From: Cuniculiplasma sp052315415
Lineage (GTDB): Archaea; Thermoplasmatota; Thermoplasmata; Thermoplasmatales; Thermoplasmataceae
NCBI GenBank assembly: GCA_052315415.1
Contig: JBLSDH010000002.1
Span: 62,001 to 126,000, forward strand
Direction of reading: 5' to 3'
Length of the DNA: 64,000 nucleotides
This document shows, piece by piece, positions 36,371 to 45,413 of the stretch. A program made the translations under genes and the position numbers. The notes beneath the pieces were generated by a model. That model saw nothing but the letters and a program-made list of their open reading frames with translations, was not told the origin of the DNA and made no database searches. Each line of letters opens with the position of its first letter. Position 1 is the stretch's first letter.

Positions 36371-38218
36371 TTAATTATTTGAATTTGTTTCTGTATTTTC
36401 ATCCCCAGAGTTAGAGTTCCCCTCTGAATTACCTGTTTCCTGGCTTTCGTTTCCCTGCTCATTTGGAGATTGTTGCTGATACATTGCAGCTCCGATCTTC
36501 TGTATCTTTTCCATGAGTTCTTTGTAATATTTGTCTATTTCCTCAACGTTTTTGGATTGAATTGATGCTTTTAGTTTATCAATGGTCTCCTGTGCTTCTT
36601 TTCTATCCTCCTCCTTTATCTTATCCTTATTATCTTGTAGTGTTTTTTCAGAAGTGTATACCAATGTTTCAGCAGTGTTAATTTTTTCTATCTCTTCTCT
36701 CCTCTTTTTATCCTCCTCAGCATACTGTTCTGCTTCTTTCTTCATCTTTTCGATCTGTTCCTTTGACAACTTTGTTTTGCTTTCAATAGAAATTGATTGT
36801 GACTTGTTTGTGGCCTTATCTTTTGCAGTTACCTTAACTATACCATTTGAGTCAATGTCAAATGTAACTTCTATTTGTGGGATTCCCCTTGGTGCTGGAG
36901 GTATTCCCTCTAGATTGAACATACCCAGTGAAACATTGTCTTTTGCCATGGTTCTTTCCCCCTGAACCACATGGATTGTAACAACTGTTTGACCATCTGC
37001 TGCTGTTGTGAATACCTGACTTTTGCTTATTGGGATCGGAGTATTAGCTGGAATTATGGGAGTTGTAATTCCACCCAAAGTTTCTATTCCCAGGGTAAGA
37101 GGAGTGACATCCACAAGAACAATGTTGTTTCCTGTTTCTCCAGATAATACACCTCCCTGTATTGCAGCGCCTATTGCAACGCATTCCATAGGATCTACTC
37201 CACCCTCTGGTTTTTTGCCAAAGTAATCTTCTATGTATTTTCTTACATATGGAATTCTGGTAGGCCCACCCACCAGTATAATCTTATCTATCTGAGATTT
37301 GGACATTCCAGCTTCCTCTATTGCCTTGTCCAGTGATTGCTTTGATTTTCCAATTATTGGAGCAATTAGTTCCTCAAGTTTGGCTCTGGTCAATGTCATA
37401 TCTATATGTTTAGGTTCATTATTTACTACAGTAATATAAGGAAGGTTGATCTGAGTCTCGTATGTTGAAGAAAGTTCTATTTTAGCCTTTTCTGCAGCAT
37501 CCTTCAGTCTTATGAACGCCTTGGAATCTTTTGATAGATCTACCCCCTCTTTCTTCTTGAATTCAGAAACTATATAATTTATGATGGCTTCATCCATATC
37601 AGTTCCACCAAGGTGGGTATCTCCTGATGTGGATTTTACAGTAAATACGCCCTCGGCAAATTCCATAATTGTAACATCAAGTGTTCCACCACCTAGATCG
37701 TAAACAAGAATTGTCATGTTTTTATCCTGTTTGTCAAGTCCGTAGGCAAATGAGGCTGCTGTTGGTTCGTTTAGTATTCTTCTCACGTTAAGCCCTGCTA
37801 TTGTACCTGCATCCTTTGTGGCTTCTCTTTGATTGTTATCGAAATATGCAGGAACCGTAATTACGGCGTCAGTGACTGGTTCACCCAAAAATGCCTCTGC
37901 ATCTCTCTTAATTTTCTGAAGAATAAACGCAGAAATCTGTTGAGGTGTGAATTCTTTTCCGTAAACTTTGAATTTGTAATCTGTTCCCATTTTTCTTTTT
38001 GCCGCGTAAATTGTGCCCTCAGGATTTAAAAGTGCCTGCCTTCTTGCAGGTTCTCCTACCAAGAGCTGTCCATCTTTGGTGAATGCAACGTAACTTGGGA
38101 ATGATTTACCCCCAATTGAAACTCCCTCAGCACTTGGAATTACAGTTGGCTTTCCGTTCAGCATCACTGCTGCTGCTGAATTACTCGTACCCAGATCTAT
38201 TCCTATTATTTTTCCCAT
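36371..38218 (-). CDS. dnaK: Chaperone DnaK (Hsp70)
   Basis: 615 aa. GKIIGIDLGTSNSAAAV, the VYDLGGGTLDVTI phosphate loop, ILVGGPTRIPYV and a substrate-binding domain beginning VTPLTLGIETLGG are canonical. The C-terminal lid ends in a Gln/Asn/Ser/Glu-rich tail. I choose ATG 38218, since AAGGAGTGAT lies at proper spacing and the in-frame GTG 38227 is itself part of that SD. Presence of a complete DnaK system is patchy in Archaea and is thought to be of bacterial origin; Thermoplasmatales have it. Confidence 0.96.
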   Translation of the reverse strand: MGKIIGIDLGTSNSAAAVMLNGKPTVIPSAEGVSIGGKSFPSYVAFTKDGQLLVGEPARRQALLNPEGTIYAAKRKMGTDYKFKVYGKEFTPQQISAFILQKIKRDAEAFLGEPVTDAVITVPAYFDNNQREATKDAGTIAGLNVRRILNEPTAASFAYGLDKQDKNMTILVYDLGGGTLDVTIMEFAEGVFTVKSTSGDTHLGGTDMDEAIINYIVSEFKKKEGVDLSKDSKAFIRLKDAAEKAKIELSSTYETQINLPYITVVNNEPKHIDMTLTRAKLEELIAPIIGKSKQSLDKAIEEAGMSKSQIDKIILVGGPTRIPYVRKYIEDYFGKKPEGGVDPMECVAIGAAIQGGVLSGETGNNIVLVDVTPLTLGIETLGGITTPIIPANTPIPISKSQVFTTAADGQTVVTIHVVQGERTMAKDNVSLGMFNLEGIPPAPRGIPQIEVTFDIDSNGIVKVTAKDKATNKSQSISIESKTKLSKEQIEKMKKEAEQYAEEDKKRREEIEKINTAETLVYTSEKTLQDNKDKIKEEDRKEAQETIDKLKASIQSKNVEEIDKYYKELMEKIQKIGAAMYQQQSPNEQGNESQETGNSEGNSNSGDENTETNSNN

Positions 38219-38223
38219 ATCTA

Positions 38224-38742
38224 TCACTCCTTTTTACTAACAATTACCTTTGCGGTTCTTAAAACGCTTCCATTTATTGTGTATCCCTTTTGAAGTTCCT
38301 TCACAACAATGTTGTCATCCTGGCCTTCTACAACACCAACCACTTCATGGTAATCAAGATTTAACTTTTCACCCTCCGATTTGATCTCTGAGAAACCATA
38401 TTTGTTCAACGTTCCTAGGATGGTTTTTCTAATACTCTCGTAGGTCGACTTTTCCTTACCACTCAATATGGCTGCATCAAGACTGTCCAGAATAGGCAAA
38501 AAAGATTTAAGCATATCAGCAACCGTTTTGTTTTTTTCAACCTCGTTTTGTTTTTCTGTGATCCTTAGATAATTTTGCAGGTTAACAATGCTCTCTGTTA
38601 GTTTTTTGTTCCTGTCTTTCAGTTCCTCTATGGATTCCCCTTCTATATTCACCCTATGCATCGTTTTTCTTCTCTTTGATTTCTCCATTTCATCATCCAG
38701 TGGATTTATGAAGCGGTATAGATTTTTGTTGTATATAGGCAT
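38224..38742 (-). CDS. grpE: Nucleotide exchange factor GrpE
   Basis: 172 aa from ATG 38742. A long N-terminal coiled coil (IEELKDRNKKLTESIVNLQN) leads to the four-helix and beta-wing domain (LNLDYHEVVGVVEGQDDNIVVKELQKGYTINGSVLRTAKVIVS). GrpE releases ADP from DnaK. The ORF is open back to 38823, but TTTATAAT lies about 26 nt before ATG 38742, which suits a leaderless start, and the longer form would overlap the divergent J-protein gene. It heads the grpE-dnaK-dnaJ operon. Confidence 0.92.
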   Translation of the reverse strand: MPIYNKNLYRFINPLDDEMEKSKRRKTMHRVNIEGESIEELKDRNKKLTESIVNLQNYLRITEKQNEVEKNKTVADMLKSFLPILDSLDAAILSGKEKSTYESIRKTILGTLNKYGFSEIKSEGEKLNLDYHEVVGVVEGQDDNIVVKELQKGYTINGSVLRTAKVIVSKKE

Positions 38743-38764
38743 TCGGTTGTAAATCTGTTCTTCA

Positions 38765-38772
38765 TTATAAAT
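38765..38772 (-). promoter_or_regulatory. Likely TATA box for the grpE-dnaK-dnaJ operon
   Basis: The minus strand reads TTTATAAT with an A-rich stretch just upstream, centred about 26 nt before ATG 38742. The divergent J-protein gene has its own AAAATATTTATT at 38795-38806, about 30 nt before TTG 38830, so the two promoters are interleaved in a 90-nt region. No CIRCE-like or heat-shock operator was recognised. Confidence 0.45.
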
Positions 38773-38829
38773 TTTACGAAAAATTCTCTCTATGAAAATA
38801 TTTATTTCTTGAGCATTGATCACTTTCCA

Positions 38830-39633
38830 TTGAAGGATTATTATGATATACTAGGAGTTTCACATTCCGCTTCAACTGATGAGATAAAGGCTTCCTACAG
38901 AAAACTTATAAGAAAATGGCATCCAGATTTGAATAAAGAGGACAGAGATATATCTGAAATAATGACAAAAAACATTAATGAAGCCTTTGAAGTACTTTCA
39001 AACCCTGAAAAAAGAATTGCTTATGATAGGGAGAATAAAAAAACCCAATGGACTATAAATGAAGCAAAATTCAAAGATGTGAAGAGGGAAACAGTAATAA
39101 TAAATCCAACGAAAACGAAGAGAAAGAAAAATGATTTTGAAACTGAAATTAACAGGAAATGGTCTGATTATCTTATGAATTATATTTCAAGGCATAAATG
39201 GGCTGAAAGAATATTTGATTCACTGAATGAAGATGAAAAAATAAGATTTTTTTCAGGAAATGCTTCGATTGATGAAATTTTTTCTTTTTACGTAAAACTT
39301 GAGATAGGGAAAACAAGGTTAGGATTTAAAAGCCCATATTTCAATGAGAAGTTACTGTTGAACAAACTGGAAAACTATGAGAAAGAAAAAGGGTATCAGA
39401 GAGGTATTGTTGAGATTTCAGGAATGGAGATGATTTTGCAAGTATATTACAGAATAAAGGCAGGCGTTTTTGATGGTACCGGTTATCCGGATAATTTCAA
39501 TAAAACTTTAGTAAAATTATACAGAATTCATAAATATCTCATAAGGAACCCTGAGGGTTTTTTTCAATCTTTGATCAAATTTGGGGTAACAAAAAAAGAG
39601 TACGATGAAATGGAGAAACTACTGGAGGTATAA
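38830..39633 (+). CDS. Second J-domain protein, divergent from grpE
   Basis: 267 aa from TTG 38830, which yields the typical KDYYDILGVSHSAS opening; TTG 38809 adds seven residues. The J domain (about 1-70) has HPD in RKWHPDLNKEDRD. There is no Gly/Phe region or zinc domain. Residues 100-267 are helical and charged, with no recognised family. It is a type III J-protein that probably directs DnaK to a specific client, perhaps at the membrane given the following membrane-protein gene. It is transcribed divergently from the chaperone operon. Confidence 0.82.
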   Translation: MKDYYDILGVSHSASTDEIKASYRKLIRKWHPDLNKEDRDISEIMTKNINEAFEVLSNPEKRIAYDRENKKTQWTINEAKFKDVKRETVIINPTKTKRKKNDFETEINRKWSDYLMNYISRHKWAERIFDSLNEDEKIRFFSGNASIDEIFSFYVKLEIGKTRLGFKSPYFNEKLLLNKLENYEKEKGYQRGIVEISGMEMILQVYYRIKAGVFDGTGYPDNFNKTLVKLYRIHKYLIRNPEGFFQSLIKFGVTKKEYDEMEKLLEV

Positions 39634-39635
39634 TT

Positions 39636-40082
39636 TTGGAAAATAGTAAAGGAAATCCATTCTTTCATTCTATAAATTTTAACTGGGTCTATTTCATTTT
39701 ATTATATTCATCCATATTCGTTTTTTCAATTTTGATTTCATTTTCTGAATTTCAACTGATAAACATTGAGTTATTTTTATTACCAGTCTTAATCATTTTT
39801 TTGATCGATTTATATTCTTTCAAGGCAACAGAGATACAAGGTAGAATACAGTTTTTTTTGTTTTTCCTCATTTTATTAATACTTGTATATAACTTAGTTT
39901 ACAATTCAAATCATTTTTTCGATTTTCTTCAGAATTATCTTGTAATCGCATTACTTTTTGTTGTACCATTAAGCAGGTTTGCAGGATCTGGAATTCCTGC
40001 GTCTTCACTTAATGAAGATGATGATAAAGAAAGATTCAGAAATATATTAAATGATCTTGAATACATCAGACCACCGAATTAG
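39636..40082 (+). CDS. Four-helix membrane protein of unknown function
   Basis: 148 aa. Four hydrophobic segments (about 14-33, 40-58, 66-84, 93-112) are followed by a soluble acidic tail with LNEDDDKERFRNILNDLEYIRPP. TTG 39636 is supported by GGAGGT at 39626-39631. It follows the J-protein by 2 nt and is surely cotranscribed, suggesting a membrane anchor or client for that J-protein. Family not recognised. The stop overlaps the convergent rhodanese gene. Confidence 0.6.
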   Translation: MENSKGNPFFHSINFNWVYFILLYSSIFVFSILISFSEFQLINIELFLLPVLIIFLIDLYSFKATEIQGRIQFFLFFLILLILVYNLVYNSNHFFDFLQNYLVIALLFVVPLSRFAGSGIPASSLNEDDDKERFRNILNDLEYIRPPN

Positions 40083-40657
40083 ACTATACCCAGTTGCCTT
40101 AACGCATTCATTCCACCTTCTATGTTTGTAACATTAAATCCCAGATCAGACAGAACAATGGTTGCATAAAAGCTCCTGTTCCCATGTTCGCAGACCACGG
40201 CATATTTTTTATTTTTTTCAAGCTCATCATGTTTTACAGAAATAAGTTCCTCAAGTGGAATTAATAAAGCTCCATCTATTGTGCCACTACTCCATTCATA
40301 AGGTTCTCTAACATCGATTACCGTGAATTCATCCTGCCTGTTCATGAATTCATTAGGGGATATCATTCCAAATTTTACTTCTTCTCCTTTATTATCCATG
40401 TCACTGTACTTAAATACATCAATCCTGCTTCCTATTGTTCCAATATTTTTGAGAATTTTTTCCCCATCGTTGTCATTTTTTACAATTATGCATATTTTCC
40501 CTTTTTTTGGCTTAAGAAATGAAATTATCTCATTGTACCATGATCCATGATCGTTAAATGGAGCGAAAACCGAACCTCTTATGTGACCATTCATATAATC
40601 AGAAAGAGGCCTGCAATCTACAATTTCGGAATAATTATCTCTAGAAAAATTAACCAT
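40079..40657 (-). CDS. Tandem rhodanese-like protein
   Basis: 192 aa. A C-terminal rhodanese domain (about 98-192) has FTVIDVREPYEWSSGTIDGALLIPLEEL and an active-site loop VCEHGNRS, with catalytic Cys. The N-terminal half (EIVDCRPLSDYMNGHIRGSVFAPF) is a second rhodanese fold lacking the catalytic cysteine (CIIVKNDNDG in the loop position). Such proteins move sulfane sulfur or sense redox state in the cytoplasm. Confidence 0.85.
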   Translation of the reverse strand: MVNFSRDNYSEIVDCRPLSDYMNGHIRGSVFAPFNDHGSWYNEIISFLKPKKGKICIIVKNDNDGEKILKNIGTIGSRIDVFKYSDMDNKGEEVKFGMISPNEFMNRQDEFTVIDVREPYEWSSGTIDGALLIPLEELISVKHDELEKNKKYAVVCEHGNRSFYATIVLSDLGFNVTNIEGGMNALRQLGIV

Positions 40658-40694
40658 TACGGAAAAAGTAAAGAAATATATTTAAATTTTTTCT

Positions 40695-40880
40695 CTAAAA
40701 CATCTTTTTCTTTATTGCACCATTAATTTTCTTTGCTAATTCATCGTTTACTTCAGTTATGTTGTGCTCTTTTGCTGCGTGCTCTTTTATTTTAGGCATT
40801 AGCTCATCCACAGACTTCCCTGATGCTTCAAACCCGCAGTTCTGACCAATATCTGCACATCTAAAAGTATATTTTGCCAT
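40695..40880 (-). CDS. DUF1059 family small protein
   Basis: 61 aa. AKYTFRCADIGQNCGFEASG followed by KEHAAKEHN matches the DUF1059 family, small cytosolic proteins with two cysteines and a His pair that may form a metal site. Function unknown. It lies alone between the rhodanese and a surface-protein gene. Confidence 0.8.
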   Translation of the reverse strand: MAKYTFRCADIGQNCGFEASGKSVDELMPKIKEHAAKEHNITEVNDELAKKINGAIKKKMF

Positions 40881-40925
40881 AATGTATTAATTAATAAAAG
40901 TATATTAATTTTATTATTTTTAAAT

Positions 40926-43313
40926 TTATAAGTTTTTCTTGTAGAAAAATTTCCAGTAAATTATTGCAAATACAGCAATTACCAATACTGCAACTGATGC
41001 AATTATTAATTCCGAGTAATTTGATCCTGAATTATATTTGATGTTTGTAAAAGTTAATGTAATGGTTTGGTTTAAAGAATTAACTGTGACATTTCCATAG
41101 ATATTTTTGTATCCCTCAGAATATGCTGAATATGAATAGCTTCCATTGCTAACCGTGATGTTTATTGAATTAGATTTTGTTGTATAGTTTTGTCCATTTA
41201 TATTAACGCTCCAGCTTGCTCCTGGTGTTAGGTTTAATTCAACAAACATTATATTATATTGATTTTTAGTGTTATTTTGTTCATTACTTTTATAACCGCT
41301 GATTATTGATATTGCCCCAAATACAGGATGAGAGTAGTAAATTAGAGAGTTTGATGGATTATACAATAATATGTGCTCAACTGCAGTGGAGTTGAAACAT
41401 ATGTAAGATGAGATATTCTTTGAGGTTAAATTTATTGCCAGAACCCCTCCCGCTCCCTGACTCAAACCATTACTTGATATAATTGGGCCCCCTGAAACGT
41501 AAAGATATGAATTGTTTAAATCATATGCAAGTTCTACTGGGATAAAATCTTTAAATTCTTGTTGGCATAATGAAAAATTCAATATGTAACTTATGTTATT
41601 TCCCTTAATTGAAAAGATAGCATTATTGCCTGCCGCGATTGTTTCATTAAGGGAGTAAGAGTATATCATTGAATTTATATTTGGAGTGGTCAATGTTTTA
41701 ACTACACTACTGTTGTTTAAGTATGTGATAAAATATTTTGTAATTGTTTTCCCATTTAATTCTCTTGTATCATTTTTAGTAAATATTTCAATTTCATTAG
41801 TTTTTTCATTGTATACCATCGAACTTGGAGATCCACCTATTTTTATAAAGCTATAACTTAAATTATAAGGATTTATTGACATTACAAAATCGTTCTCAAG
41901 TGATACATATATATACCCGGTCTCGCTATTTACTGCAATTCCACATAATTCTGGATAAACACTTGTGTCATTTTTAATAACAATTTGCTTATTTTTAATC
42001 ATTGCTATGACCATACTATCATTGTAAGAGCCGATCACAGCCACCTCCTGATCATAATTATCATAAGCCATCTTGTCTATGGTGAAATTCAATGTAACAT
42101 TACCATCAATTTCATTATTTGGCCCTATAAGTGAAATTGAACCGTCATAAAGGTTTGCCACATATATCTGTTTGTTTGAACTATCATATGCCATTGCTTG
42201 TGTAAAGAATCCAATAACCACTGTTTTTGTAAAATTAAATTTATATATTATTGTTAAAGTTGAATTTACAGAATTCAATGCGAATATATAGGGCCCATAG
42301 ATCTCAAGTTTATTTATAATAGATCCAGTTTTAACCTCCTTTGATAAATTTAAACCGCTTGTGACCATTATATTGGAAGAGTTTACGCTGTAAATCTCAT
42401 TGTAGTAAGGATCATAAACTAAATTTGTTCCAGCTACAGATGCTGCTTTTGATATGTTTCCAATGAACGAATTATCTGCTGTATTTAAAACGGTTATGTT
42501 ATTATTATTTGAAATGTAAATATAATCATTCCTGTAATCCAATACACCATATGTTAAACATATAGAGTATGGAAGGGTTATTGTTTTTAAATGGCCATCT
42601 GTCAGGTTGTAAATATAAGTTTCATTTTGCTGAAATATGTAAACTATGTTATTTTGATAATCATAGGTGATATATGGGGAGGCTCCAAACGAGTTTTGTT
42701 TATTTTCTATTGAATTTATAAATTTTAATTTATTCGATTGTGTGTTATAGCAAAACAATGAAATATTGTAATTAATGGAACATTCTGATACAATATAAAA
42801 ATTACCGGTAATGTTGTCAAATGACATGGCAATTGGTTTAAATGAATTGCTTGTGAAATTGTATGATCCTATGATATGATCGTTTTGACCAATAACTTTC
42901 ATGTCTAATCCCGTTAATATATATAAATTACTGTTTAAATTATCCATTTCCATGCTTAAGATATAATTGTCCATATCTTTCAAGGAAAATTCTGAAATTA
43001 CCTTGCCTAAAGATATGTTTACTGCAAAAATATATTGATTAGTTGCAACATAAAGAAGATTGTTTGATGAATCATATGATTCATAAAATGGTGAAAAACC
43101 GTCAAGCAAATTAACCCTTCCATTCAAAAGTGTTCCATTGTTCAATGAGAGCGTGTCCAGAATTTTCATTGTTTCATTACTCATTCCCAAATATGCATTT
43201 TTTACAACCACATTTTGAGAAATTTTATTATGATTAATTGAGGGTTGTGTGATTATCAATCCACCTGCAACTAAGAGAAATATTGCTGCCAGAATAATTA
43301 ACTTTTTAAACAC
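40926..43313 (-). CDS. Secreted membrane-anchored beta-propeller surface protein
   Basis: 795 aa. A signal peptide (LIILAAIFLLVAGGLII) is followed by repeated YNxxNxxIYVxxxxxxxV blades across about 80-660, as in YncE-like seven-bladed propellers. A PEGA-like/Ig-type domain comes next (about 690-765, SWSVNINGQNYTT...ITVSNGSYSYSAYSEGYKN), then a C-terminal membrane helix and a short basic tail. N-x-S/T sequons are dense. This layout is common among Thermoplasmatales surface proteins; the ligand is unknown. It may be modified by the glycosylation genes at 8.6-20 kb. Confidence 0.78.
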   Translation of the reverse strand: MFKKLIILAAIFLLVAGGLIITQPSINHNKISQNVVVKNAYLGMSNETMKILDTLSLNNGTLLNGRVNLLDGFSPFYESYDSSNNLLYVATNQYIFAVNISLGKVISEFSLKDMDNYILSMEMDNLNSNLYILTGLDMKVIGQNDHIIGSYNFTSNSFKPIAMSFDNITGNFYIVSECSINYNISLFCYNTQSNKLKFINSIENKQNSFGASPYITYDYQNNIVYIFQQNETYIYNLTDGHLKTITLPYSICLTYGVLDYRNDYIYISNNNNITVLNTADNSFIGNISKAASVAGTNLVYDPYYNEIYSVNSSNIMVTSGLNLSKEVKTGSIINKLEIYGPYIFALNSVNSTLTIIYKFNFTKTVVIGFFTQAMAYDSSNKQIYVANLYDGSISLIGPNNEIDGNVTLNFTIDKMAYDNYDQEVAVIGSYNDSMVIAMIKNKQIVIKNDTSVYPELCGIAVNSETGYIYVSLENDFVMSINPYNLSYSFIKIGGSPSSMVYNEKTNEIEIFTKNDTRELNGKTITKYFITYLNNSSVVKTLTTPNINSMIYSYSLNETIAAGNNAIFSIKGNNISYILNFSLCQQEFKDFIPVELAYDLNNSYLYVSGGPIISSNGLSQGAGGVLAINLTSKNISSYICFNSTAVEHILLYNPSNSLIYYSHPVFGAISIISGYKSNEQNNTKNQYNIMFVELNLTPGASWSVNINGQNYTTKSNSINITVSNGSYSYSAYSEGYKNIYGNVTVNSLNQTITLTFTNIKYNSGSNYSELIIASVAVLVIAVFAIIYWKFFYKKNL

Positions 43314-43360
43314 GGGGGCTCATTTTATTCAAATATATAAAAATATTTTTTAAAAAAATT

Positions 43361-45358
43361 TTAAAATAATTTTAAAGATTTTCTTTCACTAATCTCTTTT
43401 AAAATTGCATCGATGAATTGACCTTTGTTCATTTCAATATTTTTACCGGAATGATCCCTAACCGTTACTGTTCCATTCTCTTTCTCTTTTTCGCCTATTA
43501 TTAGATAATAAGATGGTTTTTTTGGATTAGACATTTTTATTTTCTTAGATACTGACTGGTTATCATTATCAATAAAAACCCTCACCCCATGACTGCGAAG
43601 TTCCCTGTAAATATCCATTGAGTATTCCATGGCATTTTCTGAAACTGGAATTTCATAAACCTGTATTGGTGATAACCAAGTTGGAAGATGGCCCTCGGTG
43701 CTTTCTAATAATATAACCATGAGTCTTTCAATGGAACCGTAAATTGCCCTATGTATCATAACAGGAATTTCCTTCTGGCTGTTTTCATTTATGAAGTAGA
43801 GCTCGAATGCCCTTGGCATGAAGAAATCCACTTGTACAGTTGACAGTTGCCATGATCTTCCAATAGCGTCCTTCACATGAACATCAATTTTAGGACCGTA
43901 AAAGGCTGCCTCCCCTGGAAATTCCCCAAATTCCTTACCCAGGCTTTTCAAAGATTCTCTTAACTGTTCTGTTGCATCATCCCACAGAGTAAAATCAGGC
44001 AAAAGTTCACTTCCTCCGCATCTTTCACATGTTGCAATAGTTTGCTCAGCAGATGCCCGCCTCGGTTCATTAACATGACCACATTTATTGCATTTGTATT
44101 CCAATAGATAATTTTCTGGATTATTTTTATCTATAACGGAAAGATCATATTTCATTTCAATTTCACCAAATATGGTTTCAAATGCTATCTTCATCATTTC
44201 AAGGATTTTTTTTATCTCCTCCCCAATCTGATCTCTGCGAAGAATTCCGTGACCATCGTCAATTGTAAATGTTCTTGGCCTTGATAAGCCACCCACTTCA
44301 CCACTCTTCTCATATCTGTAAACTGTTCCAAATTCGCTATACTTTACTGGGAGGTCCCTGTAACTGTGAGCGTAGTTTTTGTAAATTGTGATGTGCCCTG
44401 GACAGTTCATTGGCTTTAGCGCATATGAAACCCCATCGCTTAAAGTGAAAAGAAACATATCATCCTTGTATTTCGCATAATGTCCTGAAATTTTCCACAT
44501 CAAATCTTTGAATATATGTGGAGTGTAAACTTCATTCCATCCATACTTCTCATTTATTTCTCGCATAAATCTGATCAACTCGTTTCTTATCACTGTGCCG
44601 TTTGGCGAAAATAAAGGCAACCCCGGAGCAACATCTGAATTGAAAACGAAAAGTTCCATTTCAGACCCTATTTTCCTATGATCCCTTTTTGCGGCTTCTT
44701 CTCTGTTTTTAAGATACTCCTCCAGTGATTTTTTGTCTGGGAAAATCGTTCCATAAATTCTTACCAATTTTTCTCTATTCCTATCTCCAAGATAATTTGT
44801 TGATGCTATATTTAAGAGTCTGAAGTGTTTAAGATATGATGTATTTGGTACATGAGGTCCCATACAAAAATCAACAAAATCTCCCTGTCTGTAAATTGTG
44901 GAACCTTGATTGACATTTTTTTCAATTTTATCCAACTTAAACTGGTTATCTTTAAAAATATCCTCAAGATCCTTTTTATTATGATATTCTTTTACAATTG
45001 GAATTTTTTTTTCTGAAAGCTCCTTCATTTTATCTTCTATTTTTTTAAGGACTTCCTCATCTGGAAATGGCATCATTATATCATAATAGAAACCTTCTTC
45101 CGTTACCGGTCCTGCATTTGGTTTGGCCTCCGGGTATAGCTCTTTCACAGCATGTGCTAAAAGGTGGGCAGCGGAGTGCCTAATAATTTTCAAACCTTCA
45201 TCATCGGTCATCAATACCGGTTCAACCATTAAATCATACTCCGGTACGTCCTGTAAGTCAAATAGTTTGCCTTGGATCTTTACTGCTACAAGACCTTTTA
45301 TATCCAATTGCTTTATGAATGGGATGCCAGCTTTTACTTTAACATTTTCCACGGACAT
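43361..45358 (-). CDS. thrS: Threonyl-tRNA synthetase, bacterial type, with zinc-ribbon insert
   Basis: 665 aa class II synthetase. A short TGS-like domain (1-55) precedes the N2 editing domain with HSAAHLLAHAV (His61-His65) and GDFVDFCMGPH. The core has PMNCPGH (zinc ligand Cys309), FRTFTI-like motif 2 (PRTFTIDDGH, His360) and PVMIHRAIYGSIERLM motif 3, then the anticodon domain. Between motif 2 and the AFYGPKI segment is an insert of roughly 40 residues with YKCNKCG and CERCGG (Cys413, 416, 434, 437), which E. coli ThrRS lacks. ATG 45358 has GAGGG upstream. The bacterial-type editing domain indicates old lateral transfer. Confidence 0.94.
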   Translation of the reverse strand: MSVENVKVKAGIPFIKQLDIKGLVAVKIQGKLFDLQDVPEYDLMVEPVLMTDDEGLKIIRHSAAHLLAHAVKELYPEAKPNAGPVTEEGFYYDIMMPFPDEEVLKKIEDKMKELSEKKIPIVKEYHNKKDLEDIFKDNQFKLDKIEKNVNQGSTIYRQGDFVDFCMGPHVPNTSYLKHFRLLNIASTNYLGDRNREKLVRIYGTIFPDKKSLEEYLKNREEAAKRDHRKIGSEMELFVFNSDVAPGLPLFSPNGTVIRNELIRFMREINEKYGWNEVYTPHIFKDLMWKISGHYAKYKDDMFLFTLSDGVSYALKPMNCPGHITIYKNYAHSYRDLPVKYSEFGTVYRYEKSGEVGGLSRPRTFTIDDGHGILRRDQIGEEIKKILEMMKIAFETIFGEIEMKYDLSVIDKNNPENYLLEYKCNKCGHVNEPRRASAEQTIATCERCGGSELLPDFTLWDDATEQLRESLKSLGKEFGEFPGEAAFYGPKIDVHVKDAIGRSWQLSTVQVDFFMPRAFELYFINENSQKEIPVMIHRAIYGSIERLMVILLESTEGHLPTWLSPIQVYEIPVSENAMEYSMDIYRELRSHGVRVFIDNDNQSVSKKIKMSNPKKPSYYLIIGEKEKENGTVTVRDHSGKNIEMNKGQFIDAILKEISERKSLKLF

Positions 45359-45413
45359 TTTCCCTCAATCCTTATGCTCAATATAAATATTTTAGACTTT
45401 TTTCCTTTAATTT

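Noticed and set aside
36582..36965. 127-aa Ser/Leu-rich plus-strand ORF opposite dnaK
   Set aside because: Antisense shadow of the charged DnaK lid; typical low-complexity product of opposite-strand reading.
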